Below are positions 53,187-63,672 of a stretch of 64,000 nt of DNA, piece by piece (position 1 is the stretch's first letter; every line of letters starts with the position of its first letter). The stretch comes from Streptomyces flavidovirens DSM 40150. Its GTDB lineage: Bacteria > Actinomycetota > Actinomycetes > Streptomycetales > Streptomycetaceae. Below the pieces are notes generated by a model that did not search any database, was not told the DNA's origin, and worked only from the letters and a program-made list of their open reading frames with translations. The stretch covers positions 337,735 through 401,734 of the forward strand of contig NZ_AUBE01000006.1 in the NCBI RefSeq assembly GCF_000429085.1, given 5' to 3'. The position numbers were made by a program, and so were the translations under genes.

Positions 53187-53347
53187 AACTCCTCTATTCC
53201 CCCGAATTTCCCATAACGCAAATCTGGCGCCAAGTACCGCGAAAGAGACAGCGGACCGGCATGTTGGCCAGTGCGTGCGATACACATTGTGTCCACCAGC
53301 CGCTATCGCGCGGCAACCGTATTTCTGATCGAAGGGAGCCTGGGACC

Positions 53348-54328
53348 GTGCAGCGAAAGGTGTACGTACCGGGCGTCGCGCTCCTCGCGGCGCTCACCGC
53401 CGGCTGCACCGGCGGCTCCGGTACCGACGGCTCCACCGCCGACGACAAGGCCGGCGAGGCGAACACGTCCGTCGCCGCCCCCGGCAAGTACCGCACGCTC
53501 CGTGAGCCCTGCGGCTCCGTCGACCGCAGCCTCCTGCGCGACCTCCTCCCCGGCGCCACCACGCTCTCCGAGGAGCAGCAGGAGAAGGCGTACGACGGCA
53601 CAGCGGCCGTCACGTACGACACGGACCGGCGCGTCGGCTGCCGCTGGAAGGTGGACTCGCCCGCCGCCACGCACCACCTCCTGGTCGACTTCGAGCGGGT
53701 GGTCTCGTACGACTCCGACGTCAGCGACGACGACCGCGCGAAGGAGGTCTACGCGAAGCAGGAGACCGCGGCGGACCTCCCGACGCCCACGCAGAGCCCG
53801 GAGCAGGGCGACGGCCAGGGCGAGGACACGGCAGACGGCGAGGGTCAGGGGGAGGGCGAGGGAAGCGCCTCCCCCGGCGGCAGCGACTCTCCCACCGCGT
53901 CCGCCTCCAAGTCCGGCGACAAGGCCGGCGACCAGGCCGGCGACCAGGCCGCTGACAGGTCCGGTGACCAGGCCGACGGCGTGGCCGGTGACGACTCCGC
54001 CACCCGGACTCCGGACCCCGCCGACGTCGCCGACAGCGCGAGCGGCGCCGGCGCCGGCGGCAGCACCGGCACCCAGGCCCCCCTGGGCCTCGAACCCCGC
54101 ATCCTGGCCGACCTCGGCGACACCGCCTTCCTGGACGACGCCCTCGTCCGCTCCGGCTCGACGACGCAGCGCCGTACCGTGAGCGTGGTGTTCCGTACCT
54201 CGAACGTCATCGTGACCGTTCAGTACAGCGAGCAGCCCGCCCTGACCACCGATGTCCCCGACAGCAAGGAACTGCAGGAGAAGACGCAGGCCGTGGCCCG
54301 CCGACTCGCCGAGCAGTTCAGTGATTAG
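53348..54328 (+). CDS. DUF3558-type lipoprotein with Asp/Gly-rich insert
   Basis: 326 aa beginning at GTG 53348. Lipobox LTAGC (Cys18). An N-terminal part (PCGSVDRSLLRDLLPG, VGCRWKVDS) and a C-terminal part (VVFRTSNVIVTVQYSE) look like one DUF3558 domain interrupted by about 130 residues of Gly/Asp/Ser/Ala repeats with several GDQAGDQ-like units. DUF3558 proteins are external lipoproteins of actinomycetes with unknown role. Followed 37 bp later by a regular DUF3558 gene, so this is a diverged tandem paralog. Confidence 0.75.
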   Translation: MQRKVYVPGVALLAALTAGCTGGSGTDGSTADDKAGEANTSVAAPGKYRTLREPCGSVDRSLLRDLLPGATTLSEEQQEKAYDGTAAVTYDTDRRVGCRWKVDSPAATHHLLVDFERVVSYDSDVSDDDRAKEVYAKQETAADLPTPTQSPEQGDGQGEDTADGEGQGEGEGSASPGGSDSPTASASKSGDKAGDQAGDQAADRSGDQADGVAGDDSATRTPDPADVADSASGAGAGGSTGTQAPLGLEPRILADLGDTAFLDDALVRSGSTTQRRTVSVVFRTSNVIVTVQYSEQPALTTDVPDSKELQEKTQAVARRLAEQFSD

Positions 54329-54364
54329 TCGATCAGTCGATCAGTCTCCATGAGTGAAGGAACC

Positions 54365-55075
54365 ATGCACCGATCAGCCCCGCGACTCTCTCGCATACTC
54401 GCCTGCGCAGCCGTCCCGGTGATGCTCGTCGCCGCCGGCTGCTCCTCGGACTCCGGAGGCGACAAGGACGCGCCCCCGCCCGCCACCGCCTCGCCCTCGG
54501 TGTCGGCGCAGCCGACCGTGAAGCCGGCGGCGTTCTCGAAGCTGCCCGAGCCGTGCAAGTCGATCAAGGTGAAGACGGTCGATTCGCTGGTGCCCGAGGC
54601 GAAGGACAAGTCCGGTACGGCCGACAAGTCGAACGACGTGTCCACGCGCGGCGGCTGCTCCTGGAACGGTCTCGACAGCAAGGGTGTCGACGGGTCGCAG
54701 TACCGCTGGCTGTCCATCTCCTTCATGCGGTACGACTCGGACCAGTCCCGCGGTGCCGGCGACAAGCTCGCCGAGGAGTACTACGCGAAGCAGGTCGACG
54801 CCGCGAAGGCGACCGACGGTGCGAAGAAGGTCGCGGACGAGCCCTCCGCCGGCATCGGCGACCAGGCGACGACGGTCTCGTACGACCTGCGCAAGACGGA
54901 TGCGGACTTCAAGTACGCAACGGTCGTGACACGTACGGAGAACGTCGTCGCCACCGTGATCTACAACGGTGCCGGATACCAGGGCGCCAAGTCCCCCAAG
55001 GGCGCCGACCTGCTGAAGGACGCTCAGAAGGCGGCCAAGGAGGCGGTGGCGTCGGTCACGGCGGCCAACAAGTAG
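54365..55075 (+). CDS. DUF3558 lipoprotein
   Basis: 236 aa, starting at ATG 54365 after GAAGGA. Lipobox VAAGC (Cys25) follows a typical signal. The domain has LPEPCKSIKVKTVDSLVP, the paired Cys of GGCSWNG and FKYATVVTRTENVVATVIYN. Anchored outside the membrane; ligand unknown. A hairpin closes the pair. Confidence 0.85.
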   Translation: MHRSAPRLSRILACAAVPVMLVAAGCSSDSGGDKDAPPPATASPSVSAQPTVKPAAFSKLPEPCKSIKVKTVDSLVPEAKDKSGTADKSNDVSTRGGCSWNGLDSKGVDGSQYRWLSISFMRYDSDQSRGAGDKLAEEYYAKQVDAAKATDGAKKVADEPSAGIGDQATTVSYDLRKTDADFKYATVVTRTENVVATVIYNGAGYQGAKSPKGADLLKDAQKAAKEAVASVTAANK

Positions 55076-55120
55076 CCCTGGGCGAGAAGTAGTACGTATC
55101 AACCAATATCAGGCACGTAC

Positions 55121-55155
55121 CGGAGCCCGGCCTTCCCCTTGAAGGCCGGGCTCCG
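55121..55155 (+). terminator. terminator of the DUF3558 pair
   Basis: Arms 55121-55135 and 55141-55155 pair perfectly over 15 bp around CCCTT. Confidence 0.85.
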
Positions 55156-55235
55156 CCGATACCCGCGCAACGCGGCCCGCACACATGTGCCAGGCTGACC
55201 CCCGCCAAGTCCGTCGTAACGGGAGGGGATCGCGG

Positions 55236-56675
55236 GTGGCCGCGATGCAGTTGACACGCACGCACCGCATATTGATCGGTGTCGTCGTCGCCGGAGCGGT
55301 GGTCATCGCCGCGATCGGATTCGCCGGTTCGTACGCCGCCGTGCGCGAGCTCGCGGAGGAGAAGGGCTTCGGGGACTTCTCGCTGGTCTTCCCGATCGGC
55401 ATCGACGCGGGCATCTGCGTCCTGCTGGCCCTGGACCTCCTCCTGACCTGGATGCGGATCCCCTTCCCCCTGCTCCGCCAGACGGCCTGGCTGCTGACGG
55501 CCGCGACGATCGCCTTCAACGGCGCGGCGTCGTGGCCGGACCCGCTGGGCGTCGGCATGCACGCCGTCATCCCGGTCCTGTTCGTCGTCTCGGTCGAGGC
55601 GGCGCGGCACGCGGTCGGCCGGATCGCCGACATCACGGCCGACAAGCACATGGACGGCGTACGCCTGACCCGCTGGCTGCTGTCGCCGCTGCCGACGTTC
55701 AAGCTGTGGCGTCGCATGAAGCTGTGGGAACTGCGTTCGTACGAGCAGGTCATCAAGCTGGAGCAGGACCGCCTGATCTATCAGGCTCGCCTCCAGGCCC
55801 GCTTCGGGCGTGGCTGGCGCCGCAAGGCACCGGTCGAGTCGCTGATGCCGCTGCGTCTGGCGAAGTACGGCGTTCCGCTCGCGGACACCGGCCCCGCGGG
55901 CCTGGCGGCGGCCGGCATCGAGCCGGCGCTGCTGCCCCCGGCGCCGACCCAGGAGGCCTCGGCGCAGGCGCAAGCTCAGGCGCAGTCTCAGCCGCAGGAG
56001 ATCCGGGCGCTGCCAGCGCGGGAGCACGAGCGGGAGCACGTGCGCGAGCGGGAGCGGGAGCCCGAGCAGCCGTACCCCGACGAGGAGTGGCCGCAGGAGG
56101 CTCCCGAGGCGGACGACCAGTACGCCGAAGGCGTCGAGGACCCCGAGGAGGCCCCTCCGGTCCCGGAGGGCCCCGGCTCACACACGAGCCCTTGGTTCGC
56201 GGCACCGCAGGTGGCGCAGGTGCCGCAGGTCTCGCAGCCCGCCGCCCAGGAGGCCCAGGAGGCGGCGTACGGCAACGGGTACAACCAGGCGTACGCCGAG
56301 GGGTCCGAGCCCACCCCCGTGATGGTCCCGTCGGGCCCCGGCCGCACGCGCCCGCTGGGCGGCATTCCGGGCCCACGCCACGAGCAGGACCCGGCGCAGT
56401 ATCAGGGCCCTGCCGAGTATCAGGGCCCGGCCGGGGATCAGGACGCTGCCGAGTACGTGGAGCAGTACGAGGAGCCGTACGAGCCCGAGGAGTGGTACTA
56501 CGGCGCGTTCCGCAAGTACGTCAGCGAGAACAACACCGTCCCCACCGCCCGCCAGTTCGGCTCGTACCTCCAGGACCTGGGGGCCGAGCCCCCGACTCCC
56601 GGCGAACTCTCCGACTACGCCAAGCGCTTCGAGATCCGCTACCAGCAGGAGCTGGACGCCGAACACATCGCCTAG
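55236..56675 (+). CDS. DUF2637 membrane protein
   Basis: 479 aa. Four N-terminal membrane helices (about 10-140, IGVVVAGAVVIAAIGFAGSY, VFPIGIDAGICVLLALDLLL, VGMHAVIPVLFVVSVEAARH) define DUF2637, shared with plasmid spread (Spd) proteins and chromosomal Streptomyces genes. A basic segment, then a long Pro/Gln/Glu-rich disordered part and a C-terminal helical domain (YYGAFRKYVSENNTVPTARQ) follow. GGAGGGG lies seven bases before GTG 55236. No replication or transfer gene is near, so it is a chromosomal member of unknown role. Confidence 0.8.
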   Translation: MAAMQLTRTHRILIGVVVAGAVVIAAIGFAGSYAAVRELAEEKGFGDFSLVFPIGIDAGICVLLALDLLLTWMRIPFPLLRQTAWLLTAATIAFNGAASWPDPLGVGMHAVIPVLFVVSVEAARHAVGRIADITADKHMDGVRLTRWLLSPLPTFKLWRRMKLWELRSYEQVIKLEQDRLIYQARLQARFGRGWRRKAPVESLMPLRLAKYGVPLADTGPAGLAAAGIEPALLPPAPTQEASAQAQAQAQSQPQEIRALPAREHEREHVREREREPEQPYPDEEWPQEAPEADDQYAEGVEDPEEAPPVPEGPGSHTSPWFAAPQVAQVPQVSQPAAQEAQEAAYGNGYNQAYAEGSEPTPVMVPSGPGRTRPLGGIPGPRHEQDPAQYQGPAEYQGPAGDQDAAEYVEQYEEPYEPEEWYYGAFRKYVSENNTVPTARQFGSYLQDLGAEPPTPGELSDYAKRFEIRYQQELDAEHIA

Positions 56676-56721
56676 GCCGGCTTCCTGCGCACCGCCGGGC
56701 ATGCCCCCGCCCCCCGCCCTC

Positions 56722-56767
56722 GCCACGCGAAAGGCCCGCCACGCGAAAGGCCCGCCACGCAAAGGGC
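56722..56767. repeat. three 16-bp tandem units before the lysS terminator
   Basis: GCCACGCGAAAGGCCC at 56722-56737 and 56738-56753 (identical) and a partial, altered third copy from 56754. Lies between the convergent DUF2637 and lysS genes. Confidence 0.75.
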
Positions 56768-56800
56768 CGCCACCCCCGGAAACCCAGGAGCGGCGGCCCT
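56763..56800. terminator. lysS terminator hairpin
   Basis: Arms AGGGCCGCC (56763-56771) and GGCGGCCCT (56792-56800), 18 bp past the lysS stop. Confidence 0.65.
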
Positions 56801-56817
56801 CACCACAAGCAGCGGCT

Positions 56818-58593
56818 CTACGCCCCCAGCAGCTTCCGCACCCGCTCCGCCCCCACCGCGAGCAGCAGCGTAGGCAGTCGCGGCCCGGTGTCCCGCCCGA
56901 CCAGCAGCCGGTAAAGCAGCGCGAAGAACGACCGCTGCGCGACCTTCAGCTCCTGAGTCGGCTTGGCGTCCGGCTCCAGTCCCGCCATCACCTTCGGTAC
57001 GCCGTAGACGAGCGTCGTGAGCCCGTCCAGCGACCAGTGCGAGTCGAGCCCGTCGAGCAGCAGCCGCAGCGACTCCCGCCCGGCGTCGTCCAGCGAACCC
57101 AGAATCGCCACGTCCGGCTCGCTCCGCACCACCGTGCGCTGCTCGGCCGGCACCTGCGTGGTGATCCAGTTCTCGGCGCGGTCGAAGCGCGGGCGCACCT
57201 CGTCCAGCGACGTAACCGGATTCGCCGGATCCAGCTCGCTGAGGATGCGCAGCGCCTGGTCCTCGTGCCCGGCGGTGATGTCCGCCACCGAGGCGAGCGT
57301 CCGGTACGGCAGCGGGCGCGGCGTACGCGGCAGCTCACCGGCGGCCGTCCTGATCGCACGCGAGTGCGCCGCCGCGTCGGCCGGCAGCACGGTCCCGTCC
57401 GCGACCTTCTTCTCCAGCGAGTCCCACTCGTCGTAGAGCCGCTGGATCTCCTGGTCGAAGGCGATCTTGAAGGACTGGTTGGGCCGCCGGCGCGCGTACA
57501 GCCACCGGAGCAGCGGCGCCTCCATGATCTTCAGCGCGTCGGCCGGCGTAGGCACGCCACCCTTGCTGCTGGACATCTTCGCCATCCCGCTGATGCCGAC
57601 AAAGGCGTACATCGGCCCGATCGGCTGCACGCCGCCGAAGACCTCACGCACGATCTGTCCGCCCACCACGAACGACGATCCCGGCGACGAGTGGTCGACA
57701 CCGCTCGGCTCGAAGATCACGCCTTCGTACGCCCAGCGCATCGGCCAGTCGACCTTCCAGACCAGCTTGCCGCCGTTGAACTCGCTCAGCAGCACGGTCT
57801 CGGAGTGCCCGCAGGCGCACGTGTACGACAGCGCGGTGCTCTCGTCGTCGTACGCCGTCACCGTGGTGAGGTCCTTGCCGCAAGCGGTGCAGTACGGCTT
57901 GTACGGGAAGTACCCCGCGCCGCCGCCACTGCCGTCGTCCTCGGAGGCCGCCCCGGACCCCTCGGCGGCTTCCAGCTCGGCCTCGTCGACCGGCTTCTGC
58001 CCCTGCTTCTTCTTGCCGCCCGCCGCCGGGTCCTTCTTCGTCCGGTACCGGTCGAGTACGGCGTCGATGTCGCCCCGGTGCTTCATGGCGTGCAGGATCT
58101 GCTCGCGGTAGTTCCCGGCGGTGTACTGCTCGGTCTGGCTGATGCCGTCGTACTCGACACCGAGTTCGTCGAGCGCCTGCGTCATGGCGGCCTTGAAGTG
58201 CTCGGCCCAGTTCGGGTACGCCGACCCGGCCGGCGCGGGCACCGACGTCAGCGGCTTGCCGATGTGCTCGGCCCACGACTCGTCGACACCGGGGACGCCT
58301 GCCGGCACCTTGCGGTACCGGTCGTAGTCGTCCCAGGAGATCAGGTGCCGGACCTCGTACCCACGCCGCCGGATCTCGTCCGCGACCAGGTGCGGGGTCA
58401 TGACCTCGCGCAGGTTGCCCAGGTGGATCGGCCCGGAGGGGGAGAGCCCGGAGGCGACGACGATCGCCGGTGCGGCAGCAGCAGCACCATCGTGTTTCGC
58501 CCCAGGGGCACGTCGCTCCGACTCGGCGATGACCTCGTCCGCGAACCGGGAGACCCAGTCGGTCTCTGTGCTGCTCTGAGCCACGATCGGCAC
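56818..58593 (-). CDS. lysS: class I lysyl-tRNA synthetase
   Basis: 591 aa. Rossmann-fold class I signature HLGN (57-60, variant of HIGH) and KMSSS at about 338-342 identify archaeal-type LysRS-I, unrelated to the class II enzyme of most bacteria. Charges tRNA-Lys. A low-complexity Lys/Gly/Glu/Ser insertion (about 190-230, KDPAAGGKKKQGQKPVDEAE) precedes CTACGKDL / CTCACGHSE, a likely zinc element. Divergent from argS with a 238-bp repeat-containing spacer. Confidence 0.95.
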   Translation of the reverse strand: MPIVAQSSTETDWVSRFADEVIAESERRAPGAKHDGAAAAAPAIVVASGLSPSGPIHLGNLREVMTPHLVADEIRRRGYEVRHLISWDDYDRYRKVPAGVPGVDESWAEHIGKPLTSVPAPAGSAYPNWAEHFKAAMTQALDELGVEYDGISQTEQYTAGNYREQILHAMKHRGDIDAVLDRYRTKKDPAAGGKKKQGQKPVDEAELEAAEGSGAASEDDGSGGGAGYFPYKPYCTACGKDLTTVTAYDDESTALSYTCACGHSETVLLSEFNGGKLVWKVDWPMRWAYEGVIFEPSGVDHSSPGSSFVVGGQIVREVFGGVQPIGPMYAFVGISGMAKMSSSKGGVPTPADALKIMEAPLLRWLYARRRPNQSFKIAFDQEIQRLYDEWDSLEKKVADGTVLPADAAAHSRAIRTAAGELPRTPRPLPYRTLASVADITAGHEDQALRILSELDPANPVTSLDEVRPRFDRAENWITTQVPAEQRTVVRSEPDVAILGSLDDAGRESLRLLLDGLDSHWSLDGLTTLVYGVPKVMAGLEPDAKPTQELKVAQRSFFALLYRLLVGRDTGPRLPTLLLAVGAERVRKLLGA

Positions 58594-58677
58594 GTCCTCT
58601 TTCCCTCAGTAGCTCTCGATGGCTGACGCCAGCCATTCTCCCAGACGAACCACGGGCGTCCGGGGCCGCAGCCTTCG

Positions 58678-58752
58678 CTCCAGCCTTTGGCTGCCTGTGC
58701 ACGCCTGTGCTCCAGCGGTTGGCTGCCTGTGCTCGCCTGTGCTCCAGCCTTT
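58678..58752. repeat. 32-bp tandem repeat in the lysS-argS divergent promoter
   Basis: Two full copies (58678-58709, 58710-58741) differ at three positions; a third begins at 58742 and breaks off after 10 bp into TTATACGAG, where a -10-like TATACG lies at 58752-58757. Confidence 0.85.
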
Positions 58753-58831
58753 ATACGAGACGACGGCCCCGCACCCCCCATGAAATACTCGTCTGCACAT
58801 TCAACTTTCCTCTCAACAGGAACGGCAGCTC

Positions 58832-60610
<1,779 letters not shown>

Positions 60611-60621
60611 TCGGGCGTTGA

Positions 60622-60669
60622 CCGTACGCCGGTGCCCCCACCAGGACTGGTGGGGGCACCGGCGTACGG
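60622..60669. terminator. perfect 22-bp hairpin after argS
   Basis: Arms 60622-60643 and 60648-60669 with a GGAC tetraloop, the strongest hairpin in the window, between convergent argS and DUF1876 genes. Confidence 0.9.
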
Positions 60670-60696
60670 ACGTACGGACGGACGTGACGCGACGTC

Positions 60697-60966
60697 TCAG
60701 GTCAACGGGTACGACGTCCGGCCCGAGGCCTCGTCTATCTCGTCGTGCGCCTTGCCGAGGAGTTGCGAAGCAAGGTCCATGAGCGCACGCGCGCCCGCGA
60801 TCTCTTCGCCGACCCGCAACTGTTCGGCGTCGGTCGGGTGCCTTTTGGCGAACCCGTGAGCCCGAAGCTCCGTGCCGTCACCGAGCCGCACCATCGCGGC
60901 AGCCCTGGTCCTGCCCTCGTGCTCGGTGAACTCCATCTCGATGTGCCATCCGACGAGTGTCTGCAT
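60697..60966 (-). CDS. DUF1876 protein
   Basis: 89 aa. VGWHIEMEFTEHEGRTRAAA and KRHPTDAEQLRVGEEIAGAR match DUF1876 (dsRBD-like fold), an actinobacterial family often induced by stress or at stationary phase. No catalytic residues are visible. Its promoter is probably in the 194-bp region shared with the imine reductase. Confidence 0.88.
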   Translation of the reverse strand: MQTLVGWHIEMEFTEHEGRTRAAAMVRLGDGTELRAHGFAKRHPTDAEQLRVGEEIAGARALMDLASQLLGKAHDEIDEASGRTSYPLT

Positions 60967-61039
60967 GGCCGATCACCTCCAGCGGTTCCCTTCCAGGGTG
61001 CGCCGCCGGGCCGCTGATCACCACTCTTCGCTTACCAAA

Positions 61040-61085
61040 CGGTGAGTACCTGACTTAATAGTCGGTACTTGTCGACAACTCACCG
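61040..61085. promoter_or_regulatory. nested dyads before the imine reductase gene
   Basis: Inner dyad AGTACC (61045-61050) and GGTACT (61064-61069) within an outer dyad CGGTGAGT (61040-61047) and ACTCACCG (61078-61085). The AT-rich centre TTAATA suggests a promoter. AGTACY-type dyads are bound by HxlR regulators in actinomycetes; no HxlR gene is in the window. Confidence 0.5.
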
Positions 61086-61160
61086 CCTGGCAAGGATCAA
61101 AGGGCACCAGAAACTTCCTCCAGCCAGCCCCAGCCAGCCAGCCAAGGAGCCCTGACCTTG

Positions 61161-62084
61161 ATGCCCCAGCCAGCCCAGACGTCCCAGCCAGCTCCCCAGA
61201 CGTCCCAGCGTGCCCAGACTCCCCAGCCCCTTCCCCCCGTCTCGGTACTCGGCCTCGGCCTGATGGGCACGGCCCTGGCCACCGCCCTCCTGAAGGCCGG
61301 CCACCCGCTCACCGTCTGGAACCGCTCCGCGTCCAAGACCGGCCCCCTGGTCGCGCAGGGGGCACGCCCCGCCGACACGCCGGCCGACGCCGTGGCCGCG
61401 AGCCCGCTGGTGATCGTCTGCTTCACGACGAACGACAACGTCGGAGAAACCCTCGCCACCGTCGATTTCACCGGCAAGACCCTCGTCAACCTCACCAACG
61501 GCACCCCGGCCCAGGCCCGAACCCTCGCCGCGTGGGCAGAGAAGCAGGGCGCCGCGTACATCGACGGCGGGATCATGGCGGTGCCGCAGATGATCGCGAC
61601 CCCGGCGGCGTACGTCCTCTACAGCGGCGACGAGCAGGCGTACGAGAGCCACCAGCCCACTCTCGCGGCCCTCGGCGGCACCAAGTGGACCGGCACCGAC
61701 CCGGGCCGCGCCGCGCTCCACGACCTGGCGCTGCTGACCGGCATGTACGGAATGCTCATGGGCGTGGCGCAGGCCTTCGCCCTGATCCGTACGGAGAACA
61801 TCCCGGCCACCGAGTTCGCCGCCCCGCTGCACAACTGGCTCACGGCGATGCTGAGCGGGGTCGTACCCGGCGTGGCCGAGGCGGTCGACTCCGGGCAGCA
61901 CCTGACGGACGTCTCCAGCATCGCCATCAACCAGGCGGCGTTCCCGAACTTCATGGACACCTTCCGCGACCAGGGGATCAGCTCCGACCTCTTCGCCCCC
62001 ATGCAGAAGCTGCTCGACCGCGCGGTGGAGGAGGGCCACGGCGCGGACGGCCTCTCGCGCCTGGTGGAGTTGCTCAAGAAGTAA
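61161..62084 (+). CDS. imine reductase-like NADPH oxidoreductase
   Basis: 307 aa, about full length. N-terminal low-complexity Pro/Gln/Thr/Ala leader (about 1-25), then Rossmann GLGLMG (31-36) with N-R-S for NADPH, the hinge helix ALHDLALLTGMYGMLMGVAQ and the C-terminal helical domain ending GADGLSRLVELL. It matches 6-phosphogluconate/3-hydroxyisobutyrate-type imine reductases. Physiological substrate unknown. ATG 61161 (TTG 61158 adjacent). A decayed paralog is at 2673-3127. Confidence 0.88.
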   Translation: MPQPAQTSQPAPQTSQRAQTPQPLPPVSVLGLGLMGTALATALLKAGHPLTVWNRSASKTGPLVAQGARPADTPADAVAASPLVIVCFTTNDNVGETLATVDFTGKTLVNLTNGTPAQARTLAAWAEKQGAAYIDGGIMAVPQMIATPAAYVLYSGDEQAYESHQPTLAALGGTKWTGTDPGRAALHDLALLTGMYGMLMGVAQAFALIRTENIPATEFAAPLHNWLTAMLSGVVPGVAEAVDSGQHLTDVSSIAINQAAFPNFMDTFRDQGISSDLFAPMQKLLDRAVEEGHGADGLSRLVELLKK

Positions 62085-62487
62085 CGCCCGCCACGCCGAA
62101 CTCACACCACACGATCTTTCCGGGATCGCGCTCCCCGACCCCCCACTTGTCGGCAAGCGCCGCGACCAGCAACAGCCCCCGCCCCGACTCACCGTCACGG
62201 GCAGGCTCGCGGAGGTGGGGAAGGCCGTCGCCACTGTCGTGGACCTCGACGCGCAGAGTCTGCCCGTACAGCAGCAGCCGCAGTTGATAGCCGCGCCCCG
62301 GCGGCACCCCGTGAAGCAGCGCGTTGGTGGCCAGCTCACTCACGCAGAGCAATACGTCCTCCACGCGGCCCCCGACGCCCCAGGCGACGGCCACGTCGCG
62401 CGTGAACTCTCTGGCCCTGGCGACGGACCTGCGCTCGCGCGGGTAGAACCGCTCGTGGAGGAGGGGGAGTTGTTTCACGTCGTTCAT
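62074..62487 (-). CDS. HATPase (RsbW-like) anti-sigma-type ATP-binding protein
   Basis: 137 aa GHKL ATPase. N-box VSELATNALLHG, the G1 DSGDGLP and G2 GRGLLLVAALAD are intact, as in SpoIIAB/RsbW and the many streptomycete homologs. It may phosphorylate an antagonist or regulate a partner such as the neighbouring XRE protein. Divergent from it by 112 bp; converges with the imine reductase (11-bp overlap). Confidence 0.88.
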   Translation of the reverse strand: MNDVKQLPLLHERFYPRERRSVARAREFTRDVAVAWGVGGRVEDVLLCVSELATNALLHGVPPGRGYQLRLLLYGQTLRVEVHDSGDGLPHLREPARDGESGRGLLLVAALADKWGVGERDPGKIVWCEFGVAGVTS

Positions 62488-62599
62488 GAGACGAGGGTCA
62501 CGGTGTGTGACTAGCGTGGAGCACTGAGCCAACCCGTACAGATTTCTTGTACGGGTTCGCACGGGGTCAAGTACGGGCAAGGGTGGGGAGTTGGACGGC

Positions 62600-63424
62600 A
62601 TGAGCCCCAGGAAGCGTCCAAAGAGGAACGCGTCGGCAATGAAGATGCTGGGAGCCCAGCTGGCGGCGCTCCGCCGGGCGGCGGGCTACACCCAGCGCTC
62701 ACTCGGCGAGCGCGTCGCCGCCGACGAAGAGACGATCGCCTCGATCGAGCAGGGCAGACGCTCGCTGAAGGCAGACCTGGCGGAGGTGCTCGACGAGCTG
62801 CTCGACGGGAAGGGGACGCAGGCGGCGGGGGTGGAGAACTTGCCGGAGATTGACCTGTTTCCGTTGTGGGCCGAAGAGTTCCTCGACCATGAGCGCGAGG
62901 CGCTTGCCCTTTCCTCGTACGAAAACCAGGTACTCCCCGGCCTGCTCCAGACCGAGGCCTACGCGCGTGCCGTCTTCCGAAGCCGCGTCCCGGTTTACGA
63001 CGAGAGCGAGATCGAGGCGCGGACCGCCGGCCGCATCGAGCGCCAGGAAATCCTGCACCACAAGGTCCCGCCAACGGTCAGCTACGTCGTCTGGGAGCCG
63101 GTGCTCCGTCTCCCCGTCGGGGGCCGCCAGGTCCACGCCGAGCAACTGCGACACCTACGCGTGTGCTCCGAACTCCCTGGTATCTCCCTTCAGTTCCTAC
63201 CCTTGAACCGCACAACCCACGCCGGACTAAACGGCCCCTTCGTACTGCTGGAGACCCCCGACCACCAGCACCTCGCCTACTACGAGACCCAGCGCGGCAG
63301 CCAGTGGGTTTCCGACCCGAGCGAGGTGTCCATCGTGGCGCGCAAGTATGCGATGCTGCGGACACAGGCCCTCACCCCCGAAGACTCCCAGGGCCTGCTG
63401 GACCGTCTGCTGGGAGAGCAATGA
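62600..63424 (+). CDS. XRE-family regulator with DUF5753 domain
   Basis: 274 aa. N-terminal helix-turn-helix (LGAQLAALRRAAGYTQRSLG ... TIASIEQGRRSLKADLAEVL) then the DUF5753 domain (about 75-270; YENQVLPGLLQTEAYARAVF, RQEILHHKVPPTVSYVVWEP). ATG 62600 follows GGGGAG. With the following DUF397 gene it forms the classic Streptomyces pair, related to WhiJ/BldB-like developmental and antibiotic regulators. Ligand unknown. Confidence 0.93.
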   Translation: MSPRKRPKRNASAMKMLGAQLAALRRAAGYTQRSLGERVAADEETIASIEQGRRSLKADLAEVLDELLDGKGTQAAGVENLPEIDLFPLWAEEFLDHEREALALSSYENQVLPGLLQTEAYARAVFRSRVPVYDESEIEARTAGRIERQEILHHKVPPTVSYVVWEPVLRLPVGGRQVHAEQLRHLRVCSELPGISLQFLPLNRTTHAGLNGPFVLLETPDHQHLAYYETQRGSQWVSDPSEVSIVARKYAMLRTQALTPEDSQGLLDRLLGEQ

Positions 63425-63672
63425 GCACCGCACTGCACTGGTTCAAGTCGACCTACAGCGGCAGCGAAGGCGGTAATTGCCTCGAAGTCGCCTACAGGTG
63501 GCGCAAGTCCAGCTACAGCGGCGACGAGGGCGGCAACTGCGTCGAAATCGCCGCCTGCCCCACCGCAGTCCACGTCCGGGACTCAAAGACCCCCGACGGC
63601 CCCACACTCACCCTGACCCCCGCCACCTGGTCGCGCTTCGCGACGTACGCAGCCGCCGCACAGGTGCACTGA
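63421..63672 (+). CDS. DUF397 protein with duplicated N-terminal motif
   Basis: 83 aa, ATGA overlap with the XRE gene. The DUF397 core WRKSSYSGDEGGNCVEIA and VRDSKTPDG ... WSRFATYA is complete, preceded by a duplicate of its first 17 residues (WFKSTYSGSEGGNCLEVA). DUF397 proteins act as antagonists or partners of the XRE-DUF5753 regulator. Confidence 0.9.
   Translation: MSTALHWFKSTYSGSEGGNCLEVAYRWRKSSYSGDEGGNCVEIAACPTAVHVRDSKTPDGPTLTLTPATWSRFATYAAAAQVH

Noticed and set aside
55236..56675. Integrated plasmid, from the DUF2637 (Spd-like) protein
   Set aside because: No replication, transfer or integrase gene and no tRNA-type attachment site nearby.
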